Shown: one piece after another, positions 14,661-23,213 of the stretch | Layout of the letters: every line of letters starts with the position of its first letter | How positions within the stretch are numbered: the first letter of the stretch is position 1 | Assembly: GCA_964496475.1 (NCBI GenBank) | Contig: CAZBZS010000022.1 | Location: forward strand, 1-34,026 | Origin: JASLPR01 sp964496475 | Lineage (GTDB): Bacteria > Chloroflexota > UBA11872 > VXNJ01 | Direction of reading: 5' to 3' | DNA length: 34,026 nt | Made by a program: the position numbers and the translations under genes | The notes under the pieces: generated by a model | What the model was told of the DNA's origin: nothing | The model's input: the letters and a program-made list of their open reading frames with translations, nothing else | Database searches by the model: none

Positions 14661-15476
14661 TTGCGCGCCCAACGATCGCTCGTCTGGCTGATCGCGCTAT
14701 CCATCTTGTCACTGGGGTTTTCGGTACTTCACAACAACGGTGCCCTCAATCCCATGGAGGATTTGGTGGGGAGGGTCGTAGCTCCCGCGCAGAGGATGGT
14801 TTCGGATGTCTCGGCCGGGGTGGCACGCACCCTGGGGGACGCCAGGGAATTCGCGAAGCTGCGAGAGGACAATGCGCTCCTGGAACGGCAAGTTGACGAA
14901 CTGACGACCAAGCTCGCTCAGCTGCGGGCGACCGAGCGCGACAATGAATCGCTCCGGGAAGCGGTCGGGTACACGCTGGAACATCCTGATCTAGACCTGG
15001 CTGCAGCCAAAGTAATTGGGCGGGACGTTTCCAACCTGTTGGAACTGCTGATCATCGACCGGGGGCGATCGAGTGGGATCGAAGAGGGCATGCCGGTCGT
15101 GTGGCGTGGGGGGCTGGCGGGGCGGATCATCTCGGTGACGGAGAACACGGCACGAATATTGCCGATCACGAGCAGTGGAAGCGCGGTCAACGTGGTGCTT
15201 CAGGGTGAATTCGCGGATGTGGATGGGGTTCTGACGATTCGCCCGAGCGGAACGCTGATGATGAGCGATATTCTGGAAGATGAGACGGTCGAGCCGGGTC
15301 AGTTCGTTATCACGTCCGGCCTGGGAGGCACGTTCCCGCATGGCATTCTGGTGGGGCAGATCGTCAATGTGCGACGTTTGACTTCAAGTGTCCTCCAGGA
15401 AGCGGACGTGCGGCCGTTCGTGCAGATCGACGCCCTTGATACGGTGCAGGTCATCAAGGCGTTTGACGATGGCTAG
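14661..15476 (+). CDS. mreC: Rod-shape determining protein MreC
   Basis: This 271-residue protein links MreB/MreD to PBP2 on the outer face of the membrane. It has an N-terminal transmembrane helix (about 6-24), a coiled coil (about 58-100, with ALLERQVDELTTKLAQL) and the two-barrel MreC domain, with LLIIDRGRSSGIEEGMPVV and a matching VITSGLGGTFPHGILVG loop. The start is a TTG at 14661, supported by AGGAGA five bases upstream; that site overlaps the mreB stop. It overlaps mreD by eight bases. Confidence 0.95.
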   Translation: MRAQRSLVWLIALSILSLGFSVLHNNGALNPMEDLVGRVVAPAQRMVSDVSAGVARTLGDAREFAKLREDNALLERQVDELTTKLAQLRATERDNESLREAVGYTLEHPDLDLAAAKVIGRDVSNLLELLIIDRGRSSGIEEGMPVVWRGGLAGRIISVTENTARILPITSSGSAVNVVLQGEFADVDGVLTIRPSGTLMMSDILEDETVEPGQFVITSGLGGTFPHGILVGQIVNVRRLTSSVLQEADVRPFVQIDALDTVQVIKAFDDG

Positions 15477-16047
15477 GCTCATGGGCAGCCGGCTCGGCCG
15501 TCGGACATTCACCCGGCCGTCGCCCGACCGGGGTACGGTGCTCCGGACATTGCTGACGGTGGCGACGGTGGTGATCATGACGATATTGCAAACGTCGGCG
15601 ACGCCGTTTTTCCCGGTGCTGGGAATCCGGGCTGATTTAGTGCTGGTATTCATCGCGGTCTGGGCGACGGTGGCGCGAGGAACGCGAATATTGTTCTGGG
15701 CGGTCGCGGCGGGTCTACTTCTTGATTTCAGTAGTGGGGCTCCGACGGGAACCAACATGATGGCGCTGACGCTGGTGGCGTACGTAGCCGCGATGGGTGG
15801 CGCCGGAATGTTTCGCACCAACCTTACGTGGGCGCTGGCGGCGGTGGCTTCCGGCACGCTGGTGTATTACCCGATTACGATGATCCTGCTGGCCATGCAC
15901 GGGTTCGCCGTGCCCTGGGTGACCGCTGTCACGACAACGCTGCCGCTGGCGGTAGCGGTAAATCTGGGGGCGACGCTAGCGCTTTACTGGCCGATAGCCC
16001 TAATGGAGCGGTTGACCAGAGGTCGAAGGCCGTACAGGATTCTTTAG
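15469..16047 (+). CDS. mreD: Rod-shape determining protein MreD
   Basis: This is a 192-residue integral membrane protein with about five or six hydrophobic segments after a basic N-terminus of some 25 residues. MreD sequences are weakly conserved, but GIRADLVLVFIAVWATVARG followed by GLLLDFSSGAPTGTN matches the family pattern. The ATG at 15469 overlaps the mreC stop by eight bases; an ATG at 15481 is an alternative. The upstream extension of the open frame lies inside mreC and is rejected. Position between mreC and PBP2 supports the call. Confidence 0.9.
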   Translation: MARLMGSRLGRRTFTRPSPDRGTVLRTLLTVATVVIMTILQTSATPFFPVLGIRADLVLVFIAVWATVARGTRILFWAVAAGLLLDFSSGAPTGTNMMALTLVAYVAAMGGAGMFRTNLTWALAAVASGTLVYYPITMILLAMHGFAVPWVTAVTTTLPLAVAVNLGATLALYWPIALMERLTRGRRPYRIL

Positions 16048-16126
16048 ACGGTGGGGACGCAACGCTTGTGAGCCCAATATCGATATGGACTGTAGGGCGG
16101 CGCGGCGGCGCTTACCGCCCGCTACG

Positions 16127-16159
16127 GGACTTTGCAAAGGTCCGGGTGGCAACTCCCGG
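16127..16159 (+). promoter_or_regulatory. Paired hairpins before the PBP2 gene
   Basis: In the 135-base gap after mreD, two inverted repeats adjoin: a 7-bp stem (GGACTTT with AAAGGTCC, one G-U pair, 16127-16143) and a 5-bp stem (CCGGG with CCCGG, 16142-16159) sharing two bases. They could be mutually exclusive RNA structures controlling PBP2 translation. If translation begins at the TTG at 16132 they would lie in the coding region. Weak evidence only. Confidence 0.25.
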
Positions 16160-16182
16160 GCCTCGCCAGGAAAACTGATAGG

Positions 16183-18078
16183 TTGAACGAAACTACGGGA
16201 AGGGGCGCGGGCCGCCCCAACAGCAACGCCCGGCGCACCCTGTTGATCGGGGCGGCCGCGGCGGCTGGTGGGGCCGCGTTGATCGGCCGTCTGTGGGATC
16301 TGCAGATCGTGAGGAGCGGGGAGTACATCGGACAGGCGGAGGCGAACCGCACTAGGCAGCAGGCGGTTAGCCCGGTCCGGGGGCTCATATACGATCGAAA
16401 CGGGATGCAATTGGTGCGGAATCTGCCGATCTTTGACGTGTGGGTGATGCCCGGCGATGTGCCGGAGGAGCGGCTCCCGGATGTGGCGGCGCGACTGGGG
16501 GAGCTTACCGGGGAAGAAGGGGGCGATCTGGCCACTGCGATTGGGCTCGGCCAGGGAAGGCCGTCGGACCCGATTCGCCTTATTCGGGACGTAGACCGGG
16601 ACGTGGCGCTGATCGTCAAGGAACGCACGCTGGATCTGCCGGGGATCACGGTGCGGGACTCGGCGAAGCGGCAGTATTTCCACGGCGACGTGATGGGGCA
16701 TCTTGTGGGATTCACGGGCCCGATCTCGGCGGAGAGATCCGAGGAATACATCGAACGGGGCGTGGGACTGGATGAGGATGTAGGGCTGGCGGGTGTCGAA
16801 AACTATCTCCAAGATCTGCTGCGGGGCAGCGATGGCCATCGACTGATCGAGGTGGGTGCCCTGGGGGAAGAACGCCGGGAATTCGCCTACACACCACCAG
16901 AATCGGGGCGGAGCGTTTACCTGACGGTGGAGGTGGAATTCCAGCGAGGAATGCATGAAGTCATGGCGCGATTCCTGGGTGAGCGGGGGGCGGGCGTGGC
17001 CATCGTGACCAACATTGACAGCGGTGATGTGCTGGGGATGGTGAGCTATCCGGCCTTCGACAATCAGCTGTTCGCCGGGGGGATATCCTTGGAAGATTTC
17101 TCCCGCCTAGCGAGCGATTTTAGGCGACCGCTGATCAATCACGCGATCGCGGGGCTGTACCCGCCGGGCTCCACGTATAAGTTGGTGGCGGCGGCCGGAG
17201 CGCTGGAAGAAAAAGTGCTGTCGCCGGAGCAAATCGTGGACTGCCCAGGTCACTTGATTTTGCCCAGCGGCTGGATTTTTTATGATTGGCTGCTAACCGG
17301 CCACGGCGAGGTAGATGTCCACCGGGCCATTTCCGAGTCCTGCAATGTATATTTCTACAATGTCTCGGGTGGTAATCCGTATACGGATCTGGTGGGCCTG
17401 GGGGAACGGCGGCTGGCTGAGTACTCCCGCGGTTTCGGATTTGGGCAGGCAACCGGGATAGATCTGCCGAATGAGCTTGACGGAATCGTCCCGGACAGCG
17501 ACTGGAAATACGACAATCTCTTGGAATCCTGGGTGACGGGTGACACCTACCAGGCGGCGATAGGGCAGGGCTTCGTGCAGGCGACGCCGTTGCAACTGCT
17601 GAATATGTACGCAGCTATCGGAAACGGGGGCACCCTGTATCGCCCGCGCTTGATCGACCGGGTGGAGAATAGTTTGGGGGAGGTCGTTGAGATTCCGCCG
17701 GTTGAGGAACTGGGCCGGCTGCCGCTCTCGGCGGCCAACCTAGAGCGACTTCGCAATGGATTGTTGGAAGCGGTGCAGGGGGTGAACGGGACGGGGAAGC
17801 AGGCGCGGACCGAGGTGTCGGTAGTGGCCGGGAAGACGGGCACGGCGGAATACACAGGGCAGCTGGTGGAAGGGGGGAATCTGCCCAGTCACGCATGGTT
17901 CGCCGGATACGCGCCGGCCGACCGACCGCGAATCGCATTCATGGTGCTTATCCGCGACGGAGGCGAGGGTTCGGCGGTGGCCGCGCCGGTGGCTCGAGAC
18001 ATCGTGGATCTCTACTTCACGGGGACGGTGGTGCCGATGCGGTACGCGCCGTTCACCGCTCGTCGAGGAATCAGGTAG
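16183..18078 (+). CDS. mrdA: Penicillin-binding protein 2, elongasome transpeptidase
   Basis: About 631 residues from the TTG at 16183. This class B PBP crosslinks peptidoglycan with RodA during side-wall growth. It has an N-terminal membrane anchor (about residues 18-35), a dimerisation/pedestal domain beginning with RGLIYDRNG, and the transpeptidase domain. Active-site motifs are complete: SxxK STYK (Ser330), SxN SCN (Ser386 to Asn388) and KTG (Lys551) in GKTGTAEY. An alternative TTG at 16132 would give 648 residues; neither has a strong Shine-Dalgarno site, though AGGA lies 11 bases before 16183. The rodA ATG follows two bases after the stop. Confidence 0.95.
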   Translation: MNETTGRGAGRPNSNARRTLLIGAAAAAGGAALIGRLWDLQIVRSGEYIGQAEANRTRQQAVSPVRGLIYDRNGMQLVRNLPIFDVWVMPGDVPEERLPDVAARLGELTGEEGGDLATAIGLGQGRPSDPIRLIRDVDRDVALIVKERTLDLPGITVRDSAKRQYFHGDVMGHLVGFTGPISAERSEEYIERGVGLDEDVGLAGVENYLQDLLRGSDGHRLIEVGALGEERREFAYTPPESGRSVYLTVEVEFQRGMHEVMARFLGERGAGVAIVTNIDSGDVLGMVSYPAFDNQLFAGGISLEDFSRLASDFRRPLINHAIAGLYPPGSTYKLVAAAGALEEKVLSPEQIVDCPGHLILPSGWIFYDWLLTGHGEVDVHRAISESCNVYFYNVSGGNPYTDLVGLGERRLAEYSRGFGFGQATGIDLPNELDGIVPDSDWKYDNLLESWVTGDTYQAAIGQGFVQATPLQLLNMYAAIGNGGTLYRPRLIDRVENSLGEVVEIPPVEELGRLPLSAANLERLRNGLLEAVQGVNGTGKQARTEVSVVAGKTGTAEYTGQLVEGGNLPSHAWFAGYAPADRPRIAFMVLIRDGGEGSAVAAPVARDIVDLYFTGTVVPMRYAPFTARRGIR

Positions 18079-18080
18079 AA

Positions 18081-19238
18081 ATGCTGGACACTATCCGACG
18101 AGTTCAGTCGGGCGATATCGCGGTAACGCTGGCGGCGCTGGGATTGATTACGGCGGGACTTGTGACGCTGTCCGGTATCAGTGAGCCGGCTTCGGGGGGA
18201 TTCGAGAGCCAGATCGTGCGGCAGGCCGTATTCGTGGCTATTGGGGTGGGCTTGTACATAGCAGTGGCCACCATCGACTACCGGATTCTGTCGATCTTCG
18301 CTTGGGGGGTCTATCTGTTCGCGATGCTAGCGCTTTTGTTGGTTTTGTTCTTCGGAGTCGAGCGTTTCGGGGCACAGCGGTGGTATTTGTTTGGGCCGGT
18401 GCAATTTCAGCCGTCGGAAATGGCAAAGGTGGCGCTGATTATCGCGCTTGCCCGTTATTTCACGGCGCTGCACGAAGTTCGTAACTCGACATGGACCTTT
18501 CTGGGATCGATAGCTCTGACCGGCGTTCCGGTGGTTCTGGTGCTGCTGGAGCCGGACCTGGGAACCTCGCTGGTGTTCGTGGTGATCTGGTTTTGTATGG
18601 CGTTCGCGGCGGGATCGCGGATCTTGCATCTGGCCATCATCATGATGCTCGGACTCATCTCCGCGCCCATCGCCTGGTTTGTAATGCGTCCATACATGCG
18701 GGAGCGAATCATTACGTTTATCGATCCCACCATCGATCCACTGGGGTCGGGCTACAACGTGCTGCAGGCGCAAATCGCGGTGGGGTCGGGTGGTTGGTGG
18801 GGCAGAGGGCTTGGATCATCGACGCAAAGCCAACTTGAGTTCCTGCGGGTCCGAGATACCGATTTCATATTCGCCGTCGTCGCGGAACAGTTCGGATTCG
18901 TGGGCTCGGTCGTAGTTATCTCGTTGTTCTTTATCATCTTTTTTTACGCGCTTATGGTGGTGGTGCGGGCCCCGAACGATTTCAGTCGTTTTTTGGGGGC
19001 CGGGATTCTTTCGATGATCGCGTTTGAGTCGCTGGTGGCGATCGGGATGAACATCGGCATGGCGCCGGTCACAGGTATTACACTTCCTCTGATGAGCGCA
19101 GGAGGCAGCTCGCTGGTCATGACATTGCTGGCTCTGGGAATACTGGTGAGCGTTTCATTGCACCGGGACGTGCCGTTATTTCATGCATCGTCCCGGGCGG
19201 AATTGCCGGCGGGCCGGCGCGCCGGTCATCGTTTCTGA
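18081..19238 (+). CDS. rodA: Peptidoglycan glycosyltransferase RodA
   Basis: This 385-residue SEDS-family polymerase has about ten transmembrane segments and partners PBP2 to extend glycan strands. QRWYLFGPVQFQPSEMAK matches the family signature, as do the extracytoplasmic loop QIAVGSGGWWGRGLG and the GITLPLMSAGGSS motif near the C-terminus. The ATG at 18081 starts two bases after the PBP2 stop; the open frame upstream lies inside PBP2 and was rejected. RodA is preferred over FtsW because of the mre/PBP2 context. Confidence 0.95.
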   Translation: MLDTIRRVQSGDIAVTLAALGLITAGLVTLSGISEPASGGFESQIVRQAVFVAIGVGLYIAVATIDYRILSIFAWGVYLFAMLALLLVLFFGVERFGAQRWYLFGPVQFQPSEMAKVALIIALARYFTALHEVRNSTWTFLGSIALTGVPVVLVLLEPDLGTSLVFVVIWFCMAFAAGSRILHLAIIMMLGLISAPIAWFVMRPYMRERIITFIDPTIDPLGSGYNVLQAQIAVGSGGWWGRGLGSSTQSQLEFLRVRDTDFIFAVVAEQFGFVGSVVVISLFFIIFFYALMVVVRAPNDFSRFLGAGILSMIAFESLVAIGMNIGMAPVTGITLPLMSAGGSSLVMTLLALGILVSVSLHRDVPLFHASSRAELPAGRRAGHRF

Positions 19239-19249
19239 GAGGGCGATCG

Positions 19250-20164
19250 TTGGCGAATATTTCCAATGAAGTGACTGTCCGGGTGCCGGCGACATCCGCG
19301 AATTTGGGGCCCGGTTTCGATGCCCTGGGTCTAGCGTTGCAAATTTACGACGAGTACACGTTTCGTCGTGGCAGCGAGGCCCGAGTGCGAATCGAAGGCG
19401 AGGCGGCAGGAGAGGCGCCGAGCGGGCCAAATAACCTGGTGCTGCGGGCAGCGCGTCACCTTACCGAGCGGCAGGGCGCGAGTTTCGATTATTTGGACGT
19501 GCAGCAGAAATCTGCGATTCCGGTCTCCCGGGGCCTGGGGGCGAGTGGGGCGGGGGTGGTGGCCGGTCTTGTGGCCGCGAATCATGTCCTGGGAGGAACT
19601 CTTACAGCCATGGAACTGGCTTCCCTGGCCGTCGAAATAGAAGGTCACGCGGACAACGTGCTCCCGGCGCTAGTGGGGGGGCTGGTGGTGGTGGCAGGGA
19701 CCGCTCAGAACGTCGATTGGGTAAGAGTAGATTGCCCGGCTTCGCTGCGAGTGGCACTGGCGGTTCCGGAATTGCGGATTACGACGAAGGCGGCACGCGA
19801 GGTACTGCCGGAGCGGGTGCCGTTCGCGGATGCGATCCACAACGTGTCGCGGGTTGCGCTACTTGTATCGGCGCTTCAGAACGACCGTCTTGATCTGCTG
19901 TCGACCGCGATGAGCGACCACCTGCACGAGCCGTATCGACGCCGGTTGCACCCGGCCCTGGATGCGATGCTGGCGGCGGCTCGGGAGGCCGGGGCTGTCG
20001 GGGCAGCGTTGAGCGGTTCGGGTTCGACCGTGATCGCGCTGTGCGAGGGCGACGCGCGGCCGGCAGCCGCAGCCATGCGACAGGCATGCGAAGAGGTTGG
20101 AATCGAGTGCCGCGACTACGTGTGCAGGCCGTCGAGCATCGGGGCGGAGATCGTTTCGAAATGA
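19250..20164 (+). CDS. thrB: Homoserine kinase
   Basis: This 304-residue GHMP kinase phosphorylates L-homoserine with ATP, the committed step to threonine. The N-terminal PATSANLGPGFDALGLAL is diagnostic, and the phosphate-binding motif is PVSRGLGASGAG (91-102), a slight variant of the usual GLGSSAA. A C-terminal GAALSGSGSTVIAL loop is present. The start is a TTG at 19250 with GAGAGGG about six bases before it, 11 bases after rodA, so it is probably co-transcribed with the cell-shape operon. No other threonine gene lies nearby. Confidence 0.94.
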   Translation: MANISNEVTVRVPATSANLGPGFDALGLALQIYDEYTFRRGSEARVRIEGEAAGEAPSGPNNLVLRAARHLTERQGASFDYLDVQQKSAIPVSRGLGASGAGVVAGLVAANHVLGGTLTAMELASLAVEIEGHADNVLPALVGGLVVVAGTAQNVDWVRVDCPASLRVALAVPELRITTKAAREVLPERVPFADAIHNVSRVALLVSALQNDRLDLLSTAMSDHLHEPYRRRLHPALDAMLAAAREAGAVGAALSGSGSTVIALCEGDARPAAAAMRQACEEVGIECRDYVCRPSSIGAEIVSK

Positions 20165-20167
20165 CCT

Positions 20168-20197
20168 TTGCCGGGGATGTTTGCGGGAACTTATACT
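20168..20197 (+). promoter_or_regulatory. Sigma70-like promoter of the purine operon
   Basis: TTGCCG (20168-20173) and TATACT (20192-20197) are separated by 18 bases, with transcription predicted near 20204. It overlaps the end of the thrB gap region and leads into guaA with a leader of about 60 bases. No known riboswitch or PurR-type operator was recognised in the leader. Confidence 0.6.
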
Positions 20198-20262
20198 GGG
20201 TAGGTGAGCGGTATTAACGGCATCAGTCCGGCCGGATTCCGGGTTCGCAGCGTCTTCTGGGC

Positions 20263-21888
20263 GTGCACGGACCGGGCATCCCGACTCGCTTGAGCGCGGC
20301 GGCCCGAGTGGACAAATCCGCCCCGGCCAACGCGACCACAACCGTCCCGCTCCATTCGACGTACGACACGATCGCGGTGCTGGATTTCGGATCGCAGTAC
20401 ACGCCTCTGATCGCGCGTCGAATTCGCGAGGCCGGCGTATACAGTGAGATCGTGCCGTTCGACGTGGATGCGGAAATACTGTGGGCGCTGGGGGCGAAGG
20501 GGGTCGTGCTGTCGGGCTCAGACGCGAGCGTGCAGGACGAGGATGCTCCCCGGCTCCCCGACTGGCTGCTGGAATCGGGAGTTCCGGTGTTGGGCATCTG
20601 CTATGGGATGCAGCTGGTGACACACGAGCTGGGAGGAGTGGTGGGGCGGGCCGACCATCGCGAGTACGGCCCGGCTGAACTCGAAGTGATCGATCTACAA
20701 CACGCGCTCTTCGCCGGATGTTCTTCGCCGAGCCGGGTATGGATGAGCCACGGGGATAAAGTACTGAATCCAGCACCCGGCTTCGAGCGGATCGCGCGAA
20801 CGGAAGGGGCGGAGTGGGCGGCGGTAGGACGGGGCGATGTCAGCCTTATCCAGTTTCATCCCGAGGTAAATCACACAGAGTGCGGCGGTCTGATCCTGCG
20901 CAATTTTGTCCTGGACGTGTGCGGCTGCAAACCCAACTGGAATGCGAGCGCCTTAGTCGACGATACGGTGGAATCGATCCAGCACACGGTCGGAGAAGCC
21001 GGGGTACTGCTGGGAATCAGCGGGGGCGTAGATTCGGCGGTGGCGGCCGCACTGGTAAGCCGGGCGATTGGCGATCGACTCCACTGCATTTTCGTCGATA
21101 CCGGGCTGCTGCGGGGCGGGGAGGTCGCGGAAGTCGAACTGATGCTGCGGGACGGACTGGGGCTGAATCTCACTACGGTTCCCGCGGCTGAGCGCTTCTT
21201 GGGCGGGCTCGCGACAGTTACCGATCCGGAGCGAAAGCGGGAGATCATCGGTGATGAGTTCTTCGCAGTGTTCATCGAGGAGGCAGCGAAGTTAGAGGGA
21301 ATCGAGTTCTTCGTGCAGGGCACGATCTATCCGGATACGATCGAAAGTGGGGCCGCCGGCCTTGGGTCGGCAAAGATCAAGACGCACCACAACACACGAA
21401 TCCCCGATGTTCTGGACCTGAAGATGCTCGAACCCCTGCGCCGCCTGTTTAAGGACGAGGTGCGTAAGGTCGGGCTGCAACTCGGCCTGCCGGAATCGAT
21501 TGTGTGGCGACAGCCGTTCCCGGGACCGGGGCTGGCGGTGCGGATCATCGGGGAAATCACCGCGAGGCGGATTACGACCCTGCAAGCGGCGGACCTAATA
21601 TACCGGGAAGAAATCGAAAAAGAGGGGTGGGGCCGGGAGATCAGTCAGTACTTCGCGGCGCTGACCGGTGTGAGGACGGTAGGGGTGATGGGTGACAGCA
21701 GAACCTATGGCGAGGTGGCGGCGCTACGGGCGGTTTCGACCGACGATTTCATGACGGCGGACTGGTATCGAATTCCAAGTGCGGTGCTCGCAAGGATATC
21801 CAGCCGGATAGTAAATGAAGTGCCTGCGATCACACGGGTAGTGTTCGACATCACATCCAAGCCGCCGGGAACCATCGAATGGGAATAA
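20263..21888 (+). CDS. guaA: GMP synthetase (glutamine-hydrolysing)
   Basis: This 541-residue protein converts XMP to GMP using ATP and glutamine. The glutaminase domain has Cys113 in GICYGMQ and His199/Glu201 in FHPEV. The ATP-pyrophosphatase P-loop is SGGVDS (253-258). The C-terminal dimerisation domain with RQPFPGPGLAVR and the ending KPPGTIEWE are typical. The loop corresponding to E. coli SGGP (Gly59, Pro60) reads SGSD here (Ser86, Asp87), which is unusual for the family. The N-terminus is about 35 residues longer than normal from the GTG at 20263. GTG at 20308 or TTG at 20290 are alternatives, none with a clear ribosome site. It overlaps purD by ten bases. Confidence 0.95.
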   Translation: MHGPGIPTRLSAAARVDKSAPANATTTVPLHSTYDTIAVLDFGSQYTPLIARRIREAGVYSEIVPFDVDAEILWALGAKGVVLSGSDASVQDEDAPRLPDWLLESGVPVLGICYGMQLVTHELGGVVGRADHREYGPAELEVIDLQHALFAGCSSPSRVWMSHGDKVLNPAPGFERIARTEGAEWAAVGRGDVSLIQFHPEVNHTECGGLILRNFVLDVCGCKPNWNASALVDDTVESIQHTVGEAGVLLGISGGVDSAVAAALVSRAIGDRLHCIFVDTGLLRGGEVAEVELMLRDGLGLNLTTVPAAERFLGGLATVTDPERKREIIGDEFFAVFIEEAAKLEGIEFFVQGTIYPDTIESGAAGLGSAKIKTHHNTRIPDVLDLKMLEPLRRLFKDEVRKVGLQLGLPESIVWRQPFPGPGLAVRIIGEITARRITTLQAADLIYREEIEKEGWGREISQYFAALTGVRTVGVMGDSRTYGEVAALRAVSTDDFMTADWYRIPSAVLARISSRIVNEVPAITRVVFDITSKPPGTIEWE

Positions 21889-23168
21889 GAGTGCTAGTGC
21901 TGGGCGGAGGCGGGCGCGAACACACCCTGGTTTGGAAGCTGGCCCAGAGCGCCACGATCGACGATCTCTTTTGTGCTCCCGGAAATCCAGGAACGATGAC
22001 ATTGGCCACGAACGTCGAACTGAATACGTCCGATCCGGAGGAGGTGCGGAACTGGGCGGAGGCCAACGCCATCGATCTGGTGGTGATCGGACCGGAGGAC
22101 CCACTGGCGGCGGGGGTGGGGAACGAACTTCGGACGGCCGGTATTCCATGTCTGGGGCCGGACAAGGGGGCGGCACGGATTGAATCGAGCAAGGTCTGGG
22201 CAAAGCGCCTAATGGTGGAGAGCGGCGTGCCGACGGCGGCCTTTGAGTGGTTCGTCGACGTGGACGAGGCGATCGATTACCTGGCCCGCATCGAATATCC
22301 GGCGGTGGTGAAAGCGGATGGGCTCGCGCTGGGCAAAGGCGTCGTGGTGGCGCGCGACTTCGCGGCGGCTGAGGCGGCGGTGCGCAGCATGATGATCGAG
22401 CGAGTATTCGGAGAGGCCGGAGAGCAAATCCTGGTGGAGGAATGCCTGGTAGGGGAGGAGTTGTCAGCCTTCGCCATCGCGGACGGGCAAACCTACCGAA
22501 TGCTGCCGTTCGCCCGGGATTTCAAGTCGATCGGGGATGGGGACCTGGGACCCAATACCGGGGGAATGGGCAGCTATTCGCCGGTACCGTTACCGAACGA
22601 GGAGTTCGAGCAGACGATTGCAGAGTCGATATTTGAGCCGATCCTTCGGGCGCTGGCCGATTCGGGTAACCCCTATCAGGGCTTTCTCTACGCGGGACTG
22701 ATCCTGACTGCGAAGGGTGTGAAAGTCATCGAGTTCAACGCCCGCCTGGGCGATCCGGAGACCCAGGCGATCTTGCCGTTACTAGGGGGGGATTTCGCCG
22801 ATATCGCGTATCTGGCGGCGAGCGGGCGCCTGGCGGAGGTGAATCTGGAAATAATATCGGACTCGACCTGCTGCGTGGTGATGGCGTCGGAGGGCTACCC
22901 GGCGGACTACGATACGGGATTCACGATTGAAGGTCTGAGGGATGTCGGAAAAGATGTGCTGGTGTTTCAGGCGGGGACGGCGCTTCGAGACGAGAAGCTG
23001 GTGACCAGCGGAGGTCGGGTGCTGGCGGTGGTGGGTTTGGGGGACGATCTTGAACATGCACGGCTCAGGGCGTACGAGAGCCTGGAGACGGTGTTTTTTG
23101 AAGGCGCTTACTATCGTGCCGATATCGGCGCCGGCCGCCCGAGCGGTGTAGGGAGCGGAAATGCTTGA
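21879..23168 (+). CDS. purD: Phosphoribosylamine-glycine ligase
   Basis: This 429-residue ATP-grasp enzyme joins glycine to phosphoribosylamine (second step of IMP synthesis). The N-terminal motif LGGGGREH (8-15), ATP-grasp segment VVKADGLALGKGVVV and metal-binding IEFNARLGDPETQ are present. Length matches E. coli PurD. The ATG lies inside the end of guaA, so the two are coupled. A 45-base gap precedes purB. Confidence 0.97.
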   Translation: MGIRVLVLGGGGREHTLVWKLAQSATIDDLFCAPGNPGTMTLATNVELNTSDPEEVRNWAEANAIDLVVIGPEDPLAAGVGNELRTAGIPCLGPDKGAARIESSKVWAKRLMVESGVPTAAFEWFVDVDEAIDYLARIEYPAVVKADGLALGKGVVVARDFAAAEAAVRSMMIERVFGEAGEQILVEECLVGEELSAFAIADGQTYRMLPFARDFKSIGDGDLGPNTGGMGSYSPVPLPNEEFEQTIAESIFEPILRALADSGNPYQGFLYAGLILTAKGVKVIEFNARLGDPETQAILPLLGGDFADIAYLAASGRLAEVNLEIISDSTCCVVMASEGYPADYDTGFTIEGLRDVGKDVLVFQAGTALRDEKLVTSGGRVLAVVGLGDDLEHARLRAYESLETVFFEGAYYRADIGAGRPSGVGSGNA

Positions 23169-23213
23169 GTCGATTAAGCCGACCGGCACAGGCAGGATGA
23201 GGGTGCGCGGGCG

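Noticed and set aside
16000..16956. A 318-codon open frame on the minus strand
   Set aside because: It lies opposite the PBP2 gene with all class B PBP motifs; its translation is Arg/Pro/His-rich with no family pattern, typical of antisense frames in GC-rich DNA.
20198..20262. A purine or other riboswitch in the guaA leader
   Set aside because: No purine-riboswitch core or other known aptamer pattern was recognised, and the leader is only about 60 bases.
19859..20776. A 305-codon minus-strand frame spanning the thrB/guaA junction
   Set aside because: It is antisense to two certain genes and its translation is low-complexity Arg/Pro/Ser.
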